From: JAZQHR01 sp045540815
Lineage (GTDB): Bacteria > Bacillota > Clostridia > UMGS1810
NCBI GenBank assembly: GCA_045540815.1
Contig: JAZQHY010000014.1
Coordinates: forward strand, 1 to 62,112
Direction: 5' to 3'
Length of the DNA: 62,112 bases
Part shown: positions 24,601-32,097 of the stretch, in pieces
Numbering within the stretch: the stretch's first letter is position 1
Layout: each line of letters starts with the position of its first letter
Notes under the pieces: model-generated
Databases searched by the model: none
Seen by the model: only the letters and a program-made list of their open reading frames with translations
What the model was told of the DNA's origin: nothing
Translations under genes and position numbers: made by a program

Positions 24601-25488
24601 ATGTTTAATATTGTTGAAAAAAGAAAAATTTTCTTTTCTATCTCACTTGTTGTAATTATCGCCGGTATTATCGCTATGGTAGCTTTTGGCGGACTAAATG
24701 CAGATATCGACTTCACAGGCGGTACTACCGTATATGTTGATATGGGTGCAGATGCAACTGAAAATGACGTGAGAGATGCACTTAAAGACGTAAAAGATAT
24801 AAAAATTTCTTCTGTACAGACTGCAGAGGACAACCAGTTTATCATAAGACTAAATGACGTAAGCACTACTGTAAGAGATGACATCACAGCTGCTCTTAAA
24901 GAAAGCTATGAAAACAGCTCAGTTCTTTCGGTAGATAACGTAAGCCCTACAGTTGGTAGTGAGCTTTGGGGTAACGCGGCTATGGCACTTATCATAGCAA
25001 TTGTTCTAATGCTTATCTACATTTCGTTCAGATTTGAGCTTTTATCAGGTCTTGCTGCAATCATAGCACTTGCACACGATATGCTTGTAATGGTAGCTGT
25101 ATATGCTATCTTCAGAATAAACGTAAATACATCGTTTATCGCAGCTATGCTTACAATTCTTGGTTATTCTATCAACGCAACAATAGTTGTATTTGACAGA
25201 ATAAGAGAAAATTCTAAGCTTATGACAAAGGAAACATTTAAAGAGGTTGCAAATAAGAGTATCTGGCAGACACTTGCAAGATCAATTAACACTTCAGTAA
25301 CTACTTTAGTTATGGTAGTTGTACTTTACATCTTTGGTGTTCCTTCAATCAAAGAATTTGCGCTTCCTCTAATGATAGGTATCATCGCAGGTACTTACTC
25401 ATCAGTATTTATCGCAGGTCCAATGTGGTCACTTATCCGTGGCGAAGCTAAGGATGAAGCTAAGAAGGCAAAAAAAGCAAATAAATAA
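24601..25488 (+). CDS. secF: Protein translocase subunit SecF
   Basis: 295 aa from the ATG at 24601, which has AAGGAGGT upstream; an earlier in-frame start overlaps secD and lacks a site. It shows the NIVEKRKIFFSIS start, ADIDFTGGTTVYVDM, a short periplasmic loop, then five helices with ILGYSINATIVVFDRIREN and RSINTSVTTLVMVVVLY. The C-terminal tail is lysine-rich. Forms the SecDF complex with YajC. Separate secD and secF genes, rather than a fusion, are seen here. Confidence 0.96.
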   Translation: MFNIVEKRKIFFSISLVVIIAGIIAMVAFGGLNADIDFTGGTTVYVDMGADATENDVRDALKDVKDIKISSVQTAEDNQFIIRLNDVSTTVRDDITAALKESYENSSVLSVDNVSPTVGSELWGNAAMALIIAIVLMLIYISFRFELLSGLAAIIALAHDMLVMVAVYAIFRINVNTSFIAAMLTILGYSINATIVVFDRIRENSKLMTKETFKEVANKSIWQTLARSINTSVTTLVMVVVLYIFGVPSIKEFALPLMIGIIAGTYSSVFIAGPMWSLIRGEAKDEAKKAKKANK

Positions 25489-25505
25489 TTTGAAAAATTA
25501 TTATA

Positions 25506-25539
25506 AAAAACGCTTTCCTTTTAAGGAAGGCGTTTTTTG
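25506..25539 (+). terminator. Intrinsic terminator of secDF
   Basis: AACGC-TTTCC/GGAA-GGCGTT hairpin followed by TTTTTT. Confidence 0.85.
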
Positions 25540-25580
25540 CTATAACTTTAAAAATTGTCCTGTGCAAATTCAAACAATGG

Positions 25581-25609
25581 TTTACAATATCCACAAAATG
25601 ATATATAAT
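25581..25609 (+). promoter_or_regulatory. Sigma-A promoter of M20 peptidase gene
   Basis: TTTACA, 17 bp, TATAAT, 37 bp before the ATG at 25647. Confidence 0.75.
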
Positions 25610-25646
25610 TGTATGAAAGTTGTATTTCGAGGAGGGTGGATTAATA

Positions 25647-26780
25647 ATGAATAATCAGATAAAAGACTTTGTATCACAAAATACTGAGTTAATGCTTGAT
25701 ACATTAAAGGAATTGTGTCATATACCCGCTCCATCGCATTTTGAAGACGAAAGGGCGGTATATTGTAAAGAGTGGCTGGAGAAATATGGCGCAAAAAACG
25801 TGTACATAGACAGTGCAAAAAATGTTATATTCCCTGTAAACTGCGAAAATAGTGATAAAATCACAGTGTTTGTTGCGCATACAGATACAGTTTTCCCTGA
25901 TACAGAGCCTATGCCATACTACGACGACGGAGAAAAAATCCATTGTCCCGGTTGTGGTGATGACACCGCAAGTTTAGCGGTTTTACTTACTATGGCAAAA
26001 TATTATATAGAAAACGAAATTAACCCCGAGCACGGCATTATGTTTGTGTGCAACTCGTGCGAGGAAGGACTTGGCAATCTCAAGGGTACAAGACAGCTGT
26101 TTTCTGACTTTGAAGGAATAATAGAAAGATTTGTGTCGTTTGACTCTAATCTCGGCTCGGTCGTACCAAAATGCGTTGGTTCGCACCGCTATGAGGTAGA
26201 GGTTCTTACCGAAGGAGGTCATTCGTACGGTGCATTCGGTAATGAAAATGCTATAGCAAACCTTGCTGGTATTGTAAGTGAGATATATAATATCGAAGTG
26301 CCGGTGATAGGTGATTCAAGAACTACATATAACGTTGGAAATATTTCTGGCGGAACGAGTGTAAATACTATCGCACAGAGTGCAAAAATGCTTTGTGAAT
26401 ACCGTTCAGACAGCTTTGAATGTATGGAAATAATGCAGAAAAAGTTTGAAGAGATATTTGAAAATGCTAAAAACGAAAAAGTAACAGTAAACGTAACTAA
26501 AATTGGTGACAGACCATGCGGAAACATTTCCGATGAAAAAGTACAACAAATGGTTGATATCTGCGTACCTATTATGGAAGAGGTAACAGGCAAGGAAGCA
26601 AGAATAGGTAAAGGCTCGACCGATTGTAATATACCGCTTTCGCTTGGTGTGTCGGCAGTGTGTATAGGCGTGAATATCCATAAAGGTACCCATACCCGCG
26701 AAGAATGGGTAGAAAAAGCTTCTCTTATCCCCGGACTTGAAATTGCAATCAAAACAGGACTTAAAATGACGAATTTTTAA
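25647..26780 (+). CDS. M20-family metallopeptidase/deacylase
   Basis: 377 aa from the ATG at 25647, preceded by GGAGGGTGG. Metal-site motifs are in order: VFVAHTDTVFP (first ligand His), CPGCGDDTASLAVLL (bridging Asp in GDD), CNSCEEGLGNLKG (Glu pair), and a late histidine in NIHKGTHTREEWV. The central dimerisation domain includes GGHSYGAFGNENAIANLAG. Such enzymes remove amino acids from small peptides or deacylate amino acids. The exact substrate is unknown. Transcribed alone, with its own promoter and terminator. Confidence 0.88.
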   Translation: MNNQIKDFVSQNTELMLDTLKELCHIPAPSHFEDERAVYCKEWLEKYGAKNVYIDSAKNVIFPVNCENSDKITVFVAHTDTVFPDTEPMPYYDDGEKIHCPGCGDDTASLAVLLTMAKYYIENEINPEHGIMFVCNSCEEGLGNLKGTRQLFSDFEGIIERFVSFDSNLGSVVPKCVGSHRYEVEVLTEGGHSYGAFGNENAIANLAGIVSEIYNIEVPVIGDSRTTYNVGNISGGTSVNTIAQSAKMLCEYRSDSFECMEIMQKKFEEIFENAKNEKVTVNVTKIGDRPCGNISDEKVQQMVDICVPIMEEVTGKEARIGKGSTDCNIPLSLGVSAVCIGVNIHKGTHTREEWVEKASLIPGLEIAIKTGLKMTNF

Positions 26781-26791
26781 ATTAAACAACC

Positions 26792-26826
26792 AAAAGACAA
26801 CTTTTAAAAAGTTGTCTTTTTTATTT
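26792..26826 (+). terminator. Intrinsic terminator of M20 peptidase gene
   Basis: AAAGACAACTTTT/AAAAGTTGTCTTT stem followed by a T run. It overlaps the -35 of the next promoter. Confidence 0.8.
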
Positions 26827-26840
26827 TTAAGTGGTATAAT
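26812..26840 (+). promoter_or_regulatory. Probable promoter of PBP gene
   Basis: TTGTCT, 17 bp, TATAAT; the -35 falls in the preceding terminator stem. Confidence 0.55.
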
Positions 26841-26848
26841 AAACTCAT

Positions 26849-26901
26849 CAAATGATATTGCCGATAAACACAAGTTTATTCGTAGCCAACGGTGTCATTT
26901 G
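26849..26901 (+). promoter_or_regulatory. Structured 5' leader of PBP gene
   Basis: CAAATGA (26849-26855) pairs with TCATTTG (26895-26901), extended past an internal loop by CCG/CGG, and encloses an ATAAAC/GTTTAT hairpin. The leader from the -10 to the ATG is about 100 nt. It does not match a riboswitch class I know. Function is only suggested by the structure and position. Confidence 0.4.
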
Positions 26902-26942
26902 GGGGCCGTAATTATTAAAACTTTAAAAAGGAGATGATACCT

Positions 26943-28352
26943 ATGAACAACAAAAAAATTACGCATATGCTGGTATTTTTCAGTATACTTTTTTTGTCGC
27001 TCATAGTGTATCTCACAGCGATAGAATTGTTTTATAAAGACGAATACGTGTCAAGCAATTTCAATCAGCGAAATTCAATGCTTGAGGACTCGGTTATCCG
27101 CGGAAGTATATATGCATCAGGCGGTGAACGCCTTGCATACAGCAAGGTGGAAAATGACGAGCAAAAAAGATATTATCCGTTTTTAAACCTTTACTCGCAC
27201 GTTATCGGTTATTCCACCAAGACCTATGGAAAGTCGCTTATCGAAAAGGCGTATAATACAGAGCTTCTTGGTGAGAACGGCATAAGCAGTGTGTTTAACC
27301 TAAAAACAAAGCTTTCGGGAGAAATGCCCCTTGGAAACGACCTTCATTTAACTATTGACCACGATGTGCAAAGGGTTGCATCGCAGATGATGGGAAACCG
27401 AAATGGAGCAATGGTTGCTATAAACCCCAAAACAGGAGCAGTTATAGCTATGGTGTCAAAGCCTGATTTTAATCCAAACCAGACATGGCTTACACAGAAC
27501 TGGGCAAAGCTTTCAACTGATGAAAATTCAACTTTCTTCACTCGTGCATCTATGGGACTTTATCCGCCAGGCTCAACGTTTAAGGCGGTAACCTCGGCAT
27601 CTATTATAGATAACCTTATGGACGATACAGAGATAGAAGACACGGGGAAAATAAAAATCGGAAATAAGGAAATTTCAAACACCAAGGACAAGGCATACGG
27701 AACGATAGGTATAGAGGACGCGTTCAAGGTGTCGAGTAACGTGTATTTCGCAAGTGTCGGTGTAGAATTGGGTGCGGAAAAGCTTAGGGATACCGCGGAA
27801 AACTTTGCGTTTAATAAAAAACTTGGCTTTAAACTGCCGTACAGCAAAAGCCGATTTGAAACGGGTCATATATCCGATGAAGATATGGCGACCACGTCAA
27901 TCGGTCAGGGAAAAACTCTTGTTTCCCCATTGCACTTAGCTATGATTACAGGTGCTATAGCAAATGACGGCAAGATGATGCGCCCATACATCGTGGAAAA
28001 AGTCGTGTCGCCGTCGGGAGTAACTGTGGATAGTGCATATCATTCGTCGCTTACGCAGGCAATATCGCCTCTTACCGCAAAAAAGATAAAAGAAATGATG
28101 CTTGAGGTGGTGGAAACAGGCACAGGAACTAACGCAAAAATTTACGGCATAGACGTTGCAGGAAAGACGGGTACTGCTGAAAATGAAAGAACAGATGCCG
28201 AGCCAGATAAAACGCACGCGCTGTTTATAGCGTTTGCACCATACGACGACCCCGAGATAGCGGTCGCAGTTATACTTGAATACGCAGGCGGTACAGGTGG
28301 CTCGCTAGCCGCGCCTATTGCACGAGAGGCGATAAGGACTTATCTTAGATAA
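26943..28352 (+). CDS. Penicillin-binding transpeptidase (FtsI/PbpA-type, class B)
   Basis: 469 aa from the ATG at 26943, at better spacing from AAAGGAG than the ATG at 26934. One N-terminal membrane helix (residues 9-30), a short dimerisation region, then the transpeptidase domain. PPGSTFKAVTS carries the active-site serine and lysine (SxxK), SSN follows in KVSSNVYFASV, and VAGKTGTAEN holds the KTGT motif. It cross-links peptidoglycan. In several phyla this PbpA type is adjacent to an FtsW/RodA gene and FHA genes; here those lie 12-14 kb away (40742-42691). Confidence 0.93.
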   Translation: MNNKKITHMLVFFSILFLSLIVYLTAIELFYKDEYVSSNFNQRNSMLEDSVIRGSIYASGGERLAYSKVENDEQKRYYPFLNLYSHVIGYSTKTYGKSLIEKAYNTELLGENGISSVFNLKTKLSGEMPLGNDLHLTIDHDVQRVASQMMGNRNGAMVAINPKTGAVIAMVSKPDFNPNQTWLTQNWAKLSTDENSTFFTRASMGLYPPGSTFKAVTSASIIDNLMDDTEIEDTGKIKIGNKEISNTKDKAYGTIGIEDAFKVSSNVYFASVGVELGAEKLRDTAENFAFNKKLGFKLPYSKSRFETGHISDEDMATTSIGQGKTLVSPLHLAMITGAIANDGKMMRPYIVEKVVSPSGVTVDSAYHSSLTQAISPLTAKKIKEMMLEVVETGTGTNAKIYGIDVAGKTGTAENERTDAEPDKTHALFIAFAPYDDPEIAVAVILEYAGGTGGSLAAPIAREAIRTYLR

Positions 28353-28374
28353 AATGTATATTTTATAATTTTTC

Positions 28375-28406
28375 AGGATGCATTGAATGTGCATCCTTTT
28401 GTTTTG
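28375..28406 (+). terminator. Intrinsic terminator of PBP gene
   Basis: GGATGCA/TGCATCC stem (28376-28396) followed by TTTTGTTTT. Confidence 0.8.
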
Positions 28407-28439
28407 GGAATATAACCAGTTTTATATTAATATATTTTT

Positions 28440-28531
28440 ATGTCTCCGACGGGGACTTTTGGGCGGCAAAAGTCCAAAAACCGCCGGGGGTTCCGATTCC
28501 CCCGGACCCCTAAAACGGCCGGGACACCCGG
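28440..28531 (+). repeat. Triple-hairpin element, family T, copy 1
   Basis: Three consecutive hairpins: GGACTTTTG/CAAAAGTCC (28453-28475), CCGGGGG/CCCCCGG with loop TTCCGATT (28484-28505), CCGGGACACCCGG (28519-28531). It is far more G+C-rich than its surroundings. An inverted second copy is at 36209-36300 with matching stems but different bases. It reads as an open frame beginning MSPTGTFG, but has no ribosome-binding site. It lies in the 282-bp gap between the PBP gene and the XRE gene; the rest of the gap holds two terminators. Confidence 0.7.
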
Positions 28532-28591
28532 ACCCGAAAACACAGCGTCTTTAACGCATATTACAGTATCTAGGCTACACCCTAAACGCAA

Positions 28592-28620
28592 AAGGCTTTC
28601 TCTTTCAAGAAAGCCTTTTT
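28592..28620. terminator. Bidirectional terminator
   Basis: AAGGCTTTCT/AGAAAGCCTT stem with T runs on both strands, between the PBP gene side and the 3' end of the XRE gene. Confidence 0.75.
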
Positions 28621-28634
28621 AAATAAAGATGGTT

Positions 28635-28877
28635 TTATTTTATTTCCTGTTCTAAATCTTTAAACAAATCTGATTTGAAGAAATCTACAATATCCATTTC
28701 CAGACCGTCGCAGATTTTCTTTATTGTAGATATGGTTGTACTGTTGTTTCTTCCGCTTATTATATTGTTAAGTGTTGATTGTGTTATTCCGCACTGTATT
28801 GCAAGCCTGTTTATTGTTATATTCTCCGTCTTGCACAACTCGACAATTCTTAATTTTACCGCTTCTCCAATATTCAT
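28635..28877 (-). CDS. XRE-family HTH regulator
   Basis: 80 aa starting at the ATG at 28877, which has GAGGTGG 7 nt upstream; a GTG three codons earlier would overlap that site. It is a single Cro/CI-type helix-turn-helix (INRLAIQCGITQSTLNNIISG, with the SxxT recognition helix STLNNII), followed by a short acidic tail. There is no ligand or peptidase domain. It is divergent from the 36-codon gene at 28997. The intergenic region has repeated CTCAATTGAG-like and AATTGAGG sequences that could be its operators. Confidence 0.9.
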   Translation of the reverse strand: MNIGEAVKLRIVELCKTENITINRLAIQCGITQSTLNNIISGRNNSTTISTIKKICDGLEMDIVDFFKSDLFKDLEQEIK

Positions 28878-28937
28878 CAGTACCACCTCAATTACTATAA
28901 ACTACTTTAAGTTTACCTTTTTTGAGTTAAAATAACT

Positions 28938-28955
28938 ACCTCAATTGAGTTGACT
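28938..28955. promoter_or_regulatory. Possible XRE operator
   Basis: The perfect 10-bp palindrome CTCAATTGAG (28940-28949) abuts the -35 TTGACT of the divergent small gene. A related AATTGAGG half lies just before the XRE start. Operator function is inferred. Confidence 0.4.
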
Positions 28956-28978
28956 TTGGAATACTTGTTTGTTATATT
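28950..28978 (+). promoter_or_regulatory. Sigma-A promoter of 36-aa peptide gene
   Basis: TTGACT, 17 bp, TATATT, 18 bp before the ATG at 28997. Confidence 0.7.
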
Positions 28979-28996
28979 GTTGTCGAGGTGACTATT

Positions 28997-29107
28997 ATGA
29001 ATAATTATGAAAAAGCTTGTTTGAAAAAGTTACACAGTAGGCTGATGTTTGGTTTTGTCTATCTTGCAATACTTGTTATCATATTTCTTCTTCGTAACTG
29101 GCTTTAA
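28997..29107 (+). CDS. 36-residue single-helix membrane peptide
   Basis: ATG at 28997, stop at 29105-29107. The peptide begins MNNYEKACLKKLHSRL, a basic amphipathic start, and ends with one 17-residue hydrophobic helix (LAILVIIFLL) plus RNWL. GAGGTGAC sits 6 nt before the ATG and a good promoter lies upstream, so it looks like a real small gene. It is divergent from the XRE regulator, and its last 78 bp overlap the 3' end of the Ca2+ ATPase gene on the other strand. Toxin-like, regulatory-membrane and pump-modulating roles are all possible; none is shown. Confidence 0.6.
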   Translation: MNNYEKACLKKLHSRLMFGFVYLAILVIIFLLRNWL

Positions 29108-31627
29108 TACGACCGAGTTTATGATAAATTCCACGAGTCCCAAGCCTAGCGCTATAAACCACATATCGCTTGATAAAGCTACAGTTTTAAAAATATTTGC
29201 AAAAAACGGTATGTACATAATTGCGAGTGTTAAAAGTGCCGAACCCACTACAGCGAGCACCAGATAGATATTGTTAAAAAGCTGTTTTGCTGAAACAAAT
29301 GCGTATTCGCTTTTACATTCAAACGCATATATAAGCTCGGCAAATATCAGCGTGCAAAAGGAAGTAGTTCTGGCGGTTTCAAGGCTTCTCGTTAAATAAA
29401 GCGATAGTGCAAATGCCAAAAGACTGCTCGCACCTATTAGAAATCCTGACGCTACAATTATTCCGCCAAGCCCTTTTGAAAATATCCCTTCATCCTTTTT
29501 TCTTGGATTTCTCCTCATTATACCCTCGGTTGGCGGGTCTATGCCGAGTGCCAAAGCAGGAAGGCCATCGGTAACAAGATTCATCCATAGTATTTGAATA
29601 GGAAGTAGCGGTATAGGCATACCTAAAAATGCCGCCGCACCCATAAGAAGTATCTCACCAAGGTTACAGGCTAGAAGATATTTTATAAATTTTCGTATGT
29701 TGTCATATATCATCCTTCCTTCTTCGACAGCCGCTACAATGGTAGAGAAATTGTCGTCTAAAAGCACCATGTCAGACGCCTCTTTAGCCACGTCTGTGCC
29801 AGATTTCCCCATAGCAATGCCTATGTCTGCCTCTTTTAACGACGGGGCATCGTTTACCCCGTCACCTGTCATTGCCACAACCCTTCTGCGCCTTTTAAAC
29901 GCCCTCACAATGCGCAATTTGTCAAGTGGTGAAACGCGTGCAAACACGCTTGTTTTATCCACCGCCATACATATTTCGTCATCGCTCATTTGCATCAGTT
30001 CATCACCTGTGACACAGTTTTCGCTATCCTCAAAGCCAAGCTCTCGCGCAATAGCACAAGCAGTATTTTTGTGGTCGCCCGTTATCATTACAGGGCGTAT
30101 GCCTGCACTATAGCACGACGAAATAGCATCGTAAACTTCCCTCCTTGGCGGGTCTATCATACCTTCAAGGCCTAAAAATATAAGCTCGCTTTCGTCAGTT
30201 AATCTGTCTGTTTTTTTATAGGCAAACGCAAGAACTCTCAGTGCATCGTCAGCCATTTCGTTGTATGCTTTTGTGACCTTTCTTTTATCGTTAAATGATG
30301 TAACTTTTCCGTTTGCCATTTTTTTGGTGCAAAGTTTTAATAAAACATCAGGCGCACCCTTTACAAACATAATTTTTTCGCCCGATTTGTGCTTGCACAG
30401 TACACTCATATATTTTTTGTCCGAGTCAAACGGATTTTCCGCTATTCTTTCATATTCGTCAGGGGAAATGCCTGCTTTTTTCGATGCAATACTTATGGCT
30501 ATCTCGGTAGGGTCGCCCAGATAATCGTTATTTGTGCATACGGCATTGTTGCATAGCGCACCGCAAAGCATCAGCATATTTAAAGTGGGACTTTCAACGA
30601 GGCTTATCCTTTTTCCTGATATAGAAAATGTTCCGTCAATATCGTATCCGTTTCCCTGTACATCTATGTACTTTCCGTCAGCATATATCTTTGTTACAGT
30701 CATTTTGTTTTCAGTAAGTGTTCCCGTCTTGTCCGAGCAAATTACACTCGTTGAACCAAGTGTTTCTACTGCTGGTAGCTTACGTACAAGTGCATTACGC
30801 TTAAGCATTCTCTGTACGCCTATCGCAAGTGATACTGTAACTGCAGCAGGAAGCCCCTCGGGGATTGCCGCAACCGCCAAGCTTACCGCAGCAAAAAACA
30901 TATCATACACCGATTGTCCGTGAAATATTCCCGCTATGAATATAAGCAGACACACTCCAAAGCATATTACAACAAGCTCTTTGCCTATTTTGTTTAGCGT
31001 CTTTTTAAGTGGTGTGGTATTGTCGCCCGCACCTTTTAAAAGATGCGCTATCTGTCCCATTTTGGTGTTCATTCCTGTACATTCCACAACCGCAGTTGCG
31101 CGCCCTGTCGACACAGTTGTACCCATATATATCTTGTTATCACCAGATTTATCCTTTGAAACTGAAACCGATTCGCCTGTCAGTATTGATTCGTTTACGC
31201 TAAGGTTTGCAGATGAGAGTATCTTTGCGTCGGCACATATCTTATCACCTGTATCTATTTCTATTATATCGCCTGTTACTATCTCACGGGATGGAACTTT
31301 TTTAGCTATGCCGCCGCGCACTACAGTTGCCATAGGCGAGGATAATTTCGAGAGCGCCTCAAGCGACTTTTCGGTTTTATATTCCTGACAAAAGCCTAAA
31401 AGTGCATTTAAGAATAAAATAATAAATATGGTTATCGCGTCACTTGTTTCGCCGAGACAAAACGATACTATCGTTGCAAATATAAGGACGATGGTTATAA
31501 AGTCCTTAAACTGCGAGAAAAAAATACTCATTGGTGACACCTTGTTTTGCTTTGCCAGCTCGTTAAAGCCGTCTTTTAAAAGCCTTGATTTAGCCTCATT
31601 TTCGCTAAGTCCTTTTATATTTGTCAT
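29030..31627 (-). CDS. Calcium-transporting P-type ATPase (type II)
   Basis: 865 aa from the ATG at 31627 (AAGGAGG upstream; an earlier in-frame start lies inside the leader stems). Ten membrane helices. The phosphorylation site is ICSDKTGTLTENKM. M4 has IPEGLP and M6 has MNLVTDGLPALALG, residues that form the Ca2+ site in SERCA/PMR1 pumps, and TGDGVNDAPSLKEADIGIAMG marks the hinge. The N-terminal cation-ATPase domain starts at KGLSENEAKSRL. It exports Ca2+ from the cytoplasm. It follows spoVAE by about 100 bp on the same strand, with no clear terminator but a nested-stem leader between. Confidence 0.93.
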   Translation of the reverse strand: MTNIKGLSENEAKSRLLKDGFNELAKQNKVSPMSIFFSQFKDFITIVLIFATIVSFCLGETSDAITIFIILFLNALLGFCQEYKTEKSLEALSKLSSPMATVVRGGIAKKVPSREIVTGDIIEIDTGDKICADAKILSSANLSVNESILTGESVSVSKDKSGDNKIYMGTTVSTGRATAVVECTGMNTKMGQIAHLLKGAGDNTTPLKKTLNKIGKELVVICFGVCLLIFIAGIFHGQSVYDMFFAAVSLAVAAIPEGLPAAVTVSLAIGVQRMLKRNALVRKLPAVETLGSTSVICSDKTGTLTENKMTVTKIYADGKYIDVQGNGYDIDGTFSISGKRISLVESPTLNMLMLCGALCNNAVCTNNDYLGDPTEIAISIASKKAGISPDEYERIAENPFDSDKKYMSVLCKHKSGEKIMFVKGAPDVLLKLCTKKMANGKVTSFNDKRKVTKAYNEMADDALRVLAFAYKKTDRLTDESELIFLGLEGMIDPPRREVYDAISSCYSAGIRPVMITGDHKNTACAIARELGFEDSENCVTGDELMQMSDDEICMAVDKTSVFARVSPLDKLRIVRAFKRRRRVVAMTGDGVNDAPSLKEADIGIAMGKSGTDVAKEASDMVLLDDNFSTIVAAVEEGRMIYDNIRKFIKYLLACNLGEILLMGAAAFLGMPIPLLPIQILWMNLVTDGLPALALGIDPPTEGIMRRNPRKKDEGIFSKGLGGIIVASGFLIGASSLLAFALSLYLTRSLETARTTSFCTLIFAELIYAFECKSEYAFVSAKQLFNNIYLVLAVVGSALLTLAIMYIPFFANIFKTVALSSDMWFIALGLGLVEFIINSVVLKPVTKKKYDNKYCKIDKTKHQPTV

Positions 31628-31635
31628 ATGGTATT

Positions 31636-31715
31636 CCTCCTTGTCCATTGTGTGGCAGGCTTAAATGGTTATGTGCAAAAGTTCTGCCACACTATTAAAA
31701 TATATTAGGACAAGG
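31636..31715 (-). promoter_or_regulatory. Nested-stem leader of Ca2+ ATPase gene
   Basis: On the minus strand CCTTGTCC (31708-31715) pairs with GGACAAGG (31639-31646) around an inner perfect 9-bp stem GTGTGGCAG/CTGCCACAC (31684-31692 with 31650-31658). The outer stem's 3' arm overlaps the AAGGAGG site, so closing it would hinder translation. There is no T tract. It does not fit the yybP-ykoY pattern I know for manganese control of such pumps. Confidence 0.5.
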
Positions 31716-31728
31716 CATATGTTATGAG

Positions 31729-32085
31729 TTATTTTTTTATTTTTGGTTTTGAGAAAATCGCCGCTATATATCCAAATACTATTGCGGCAGTTATTCCGCC
31801 TGCTGCACCGATTACACCGCCTGTGAAAACGCCATAAATCCCCATTTCGTTTACCGCTTTTTCCACACCTTTTGCAAGAGTATGACCAAATCCCATTATT
31901 GGCACAGTAGCTCCCGCTCCTGCATAGTCCACAAGAGGCTCATAAAGTCCAACCGCTGACAGTATTACTCCTACTACCACGTATGATACCATTATCCTTG
32001 CAGGCGTAAGCTTGGTGTAGTCTATGAGTAGCTGAGCGATTACACAAAGCACACCGCCTACCCAAAATGCATTTAAAAATTGCAT
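31729..32085 (-). CDS. spoVAE: Stage V sporulation protein AE
   Basis: 118 aa, four membrane helices. FWVGGVLCVIAQLLIDYTKLTPARIMV and GAGATVPIMGFGHTLAKGV are typical of SpoVAEb. It forms, with SpoVAC, part of the channel that moves dipicolinic acid into the forespore and out during germination. It starts 12 nt after spoVAD. The similarity to SpoVAC in fold and in the GAGTLVPITGFANS-like motif is visible. Confidence 0.93.
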   Translation of the reverse strand: MQFLNAFWVGGVLCVIAQLLIDYTKLTPARIMVSYVVVGVILSAVGLYEPLVDYAGAGATVPIMGFGHTLAKGVEKAVNEMGIYGVFTGGVIGAAGGITAAIVFGYIAAIFSKPKIKK

Positions 32086-32097
32086 ATTAAGTCCTCC

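Noticed and set aside
26841..26942. A known riboswitch (c-di-GMP, preQ1, fluoride) before the PBP gene
   Set aside because: The conserved core residues of these classes are not present; only a generic stem is seen.
28440..28622. A 60-codon frame starting MSPTGTFG as a protein gene
   Set aside because: No ribosome-binding site, three strong hairpins in the frame, and the 3' part is a terminator. Kept as a repeat, with the peptide possibility noted.
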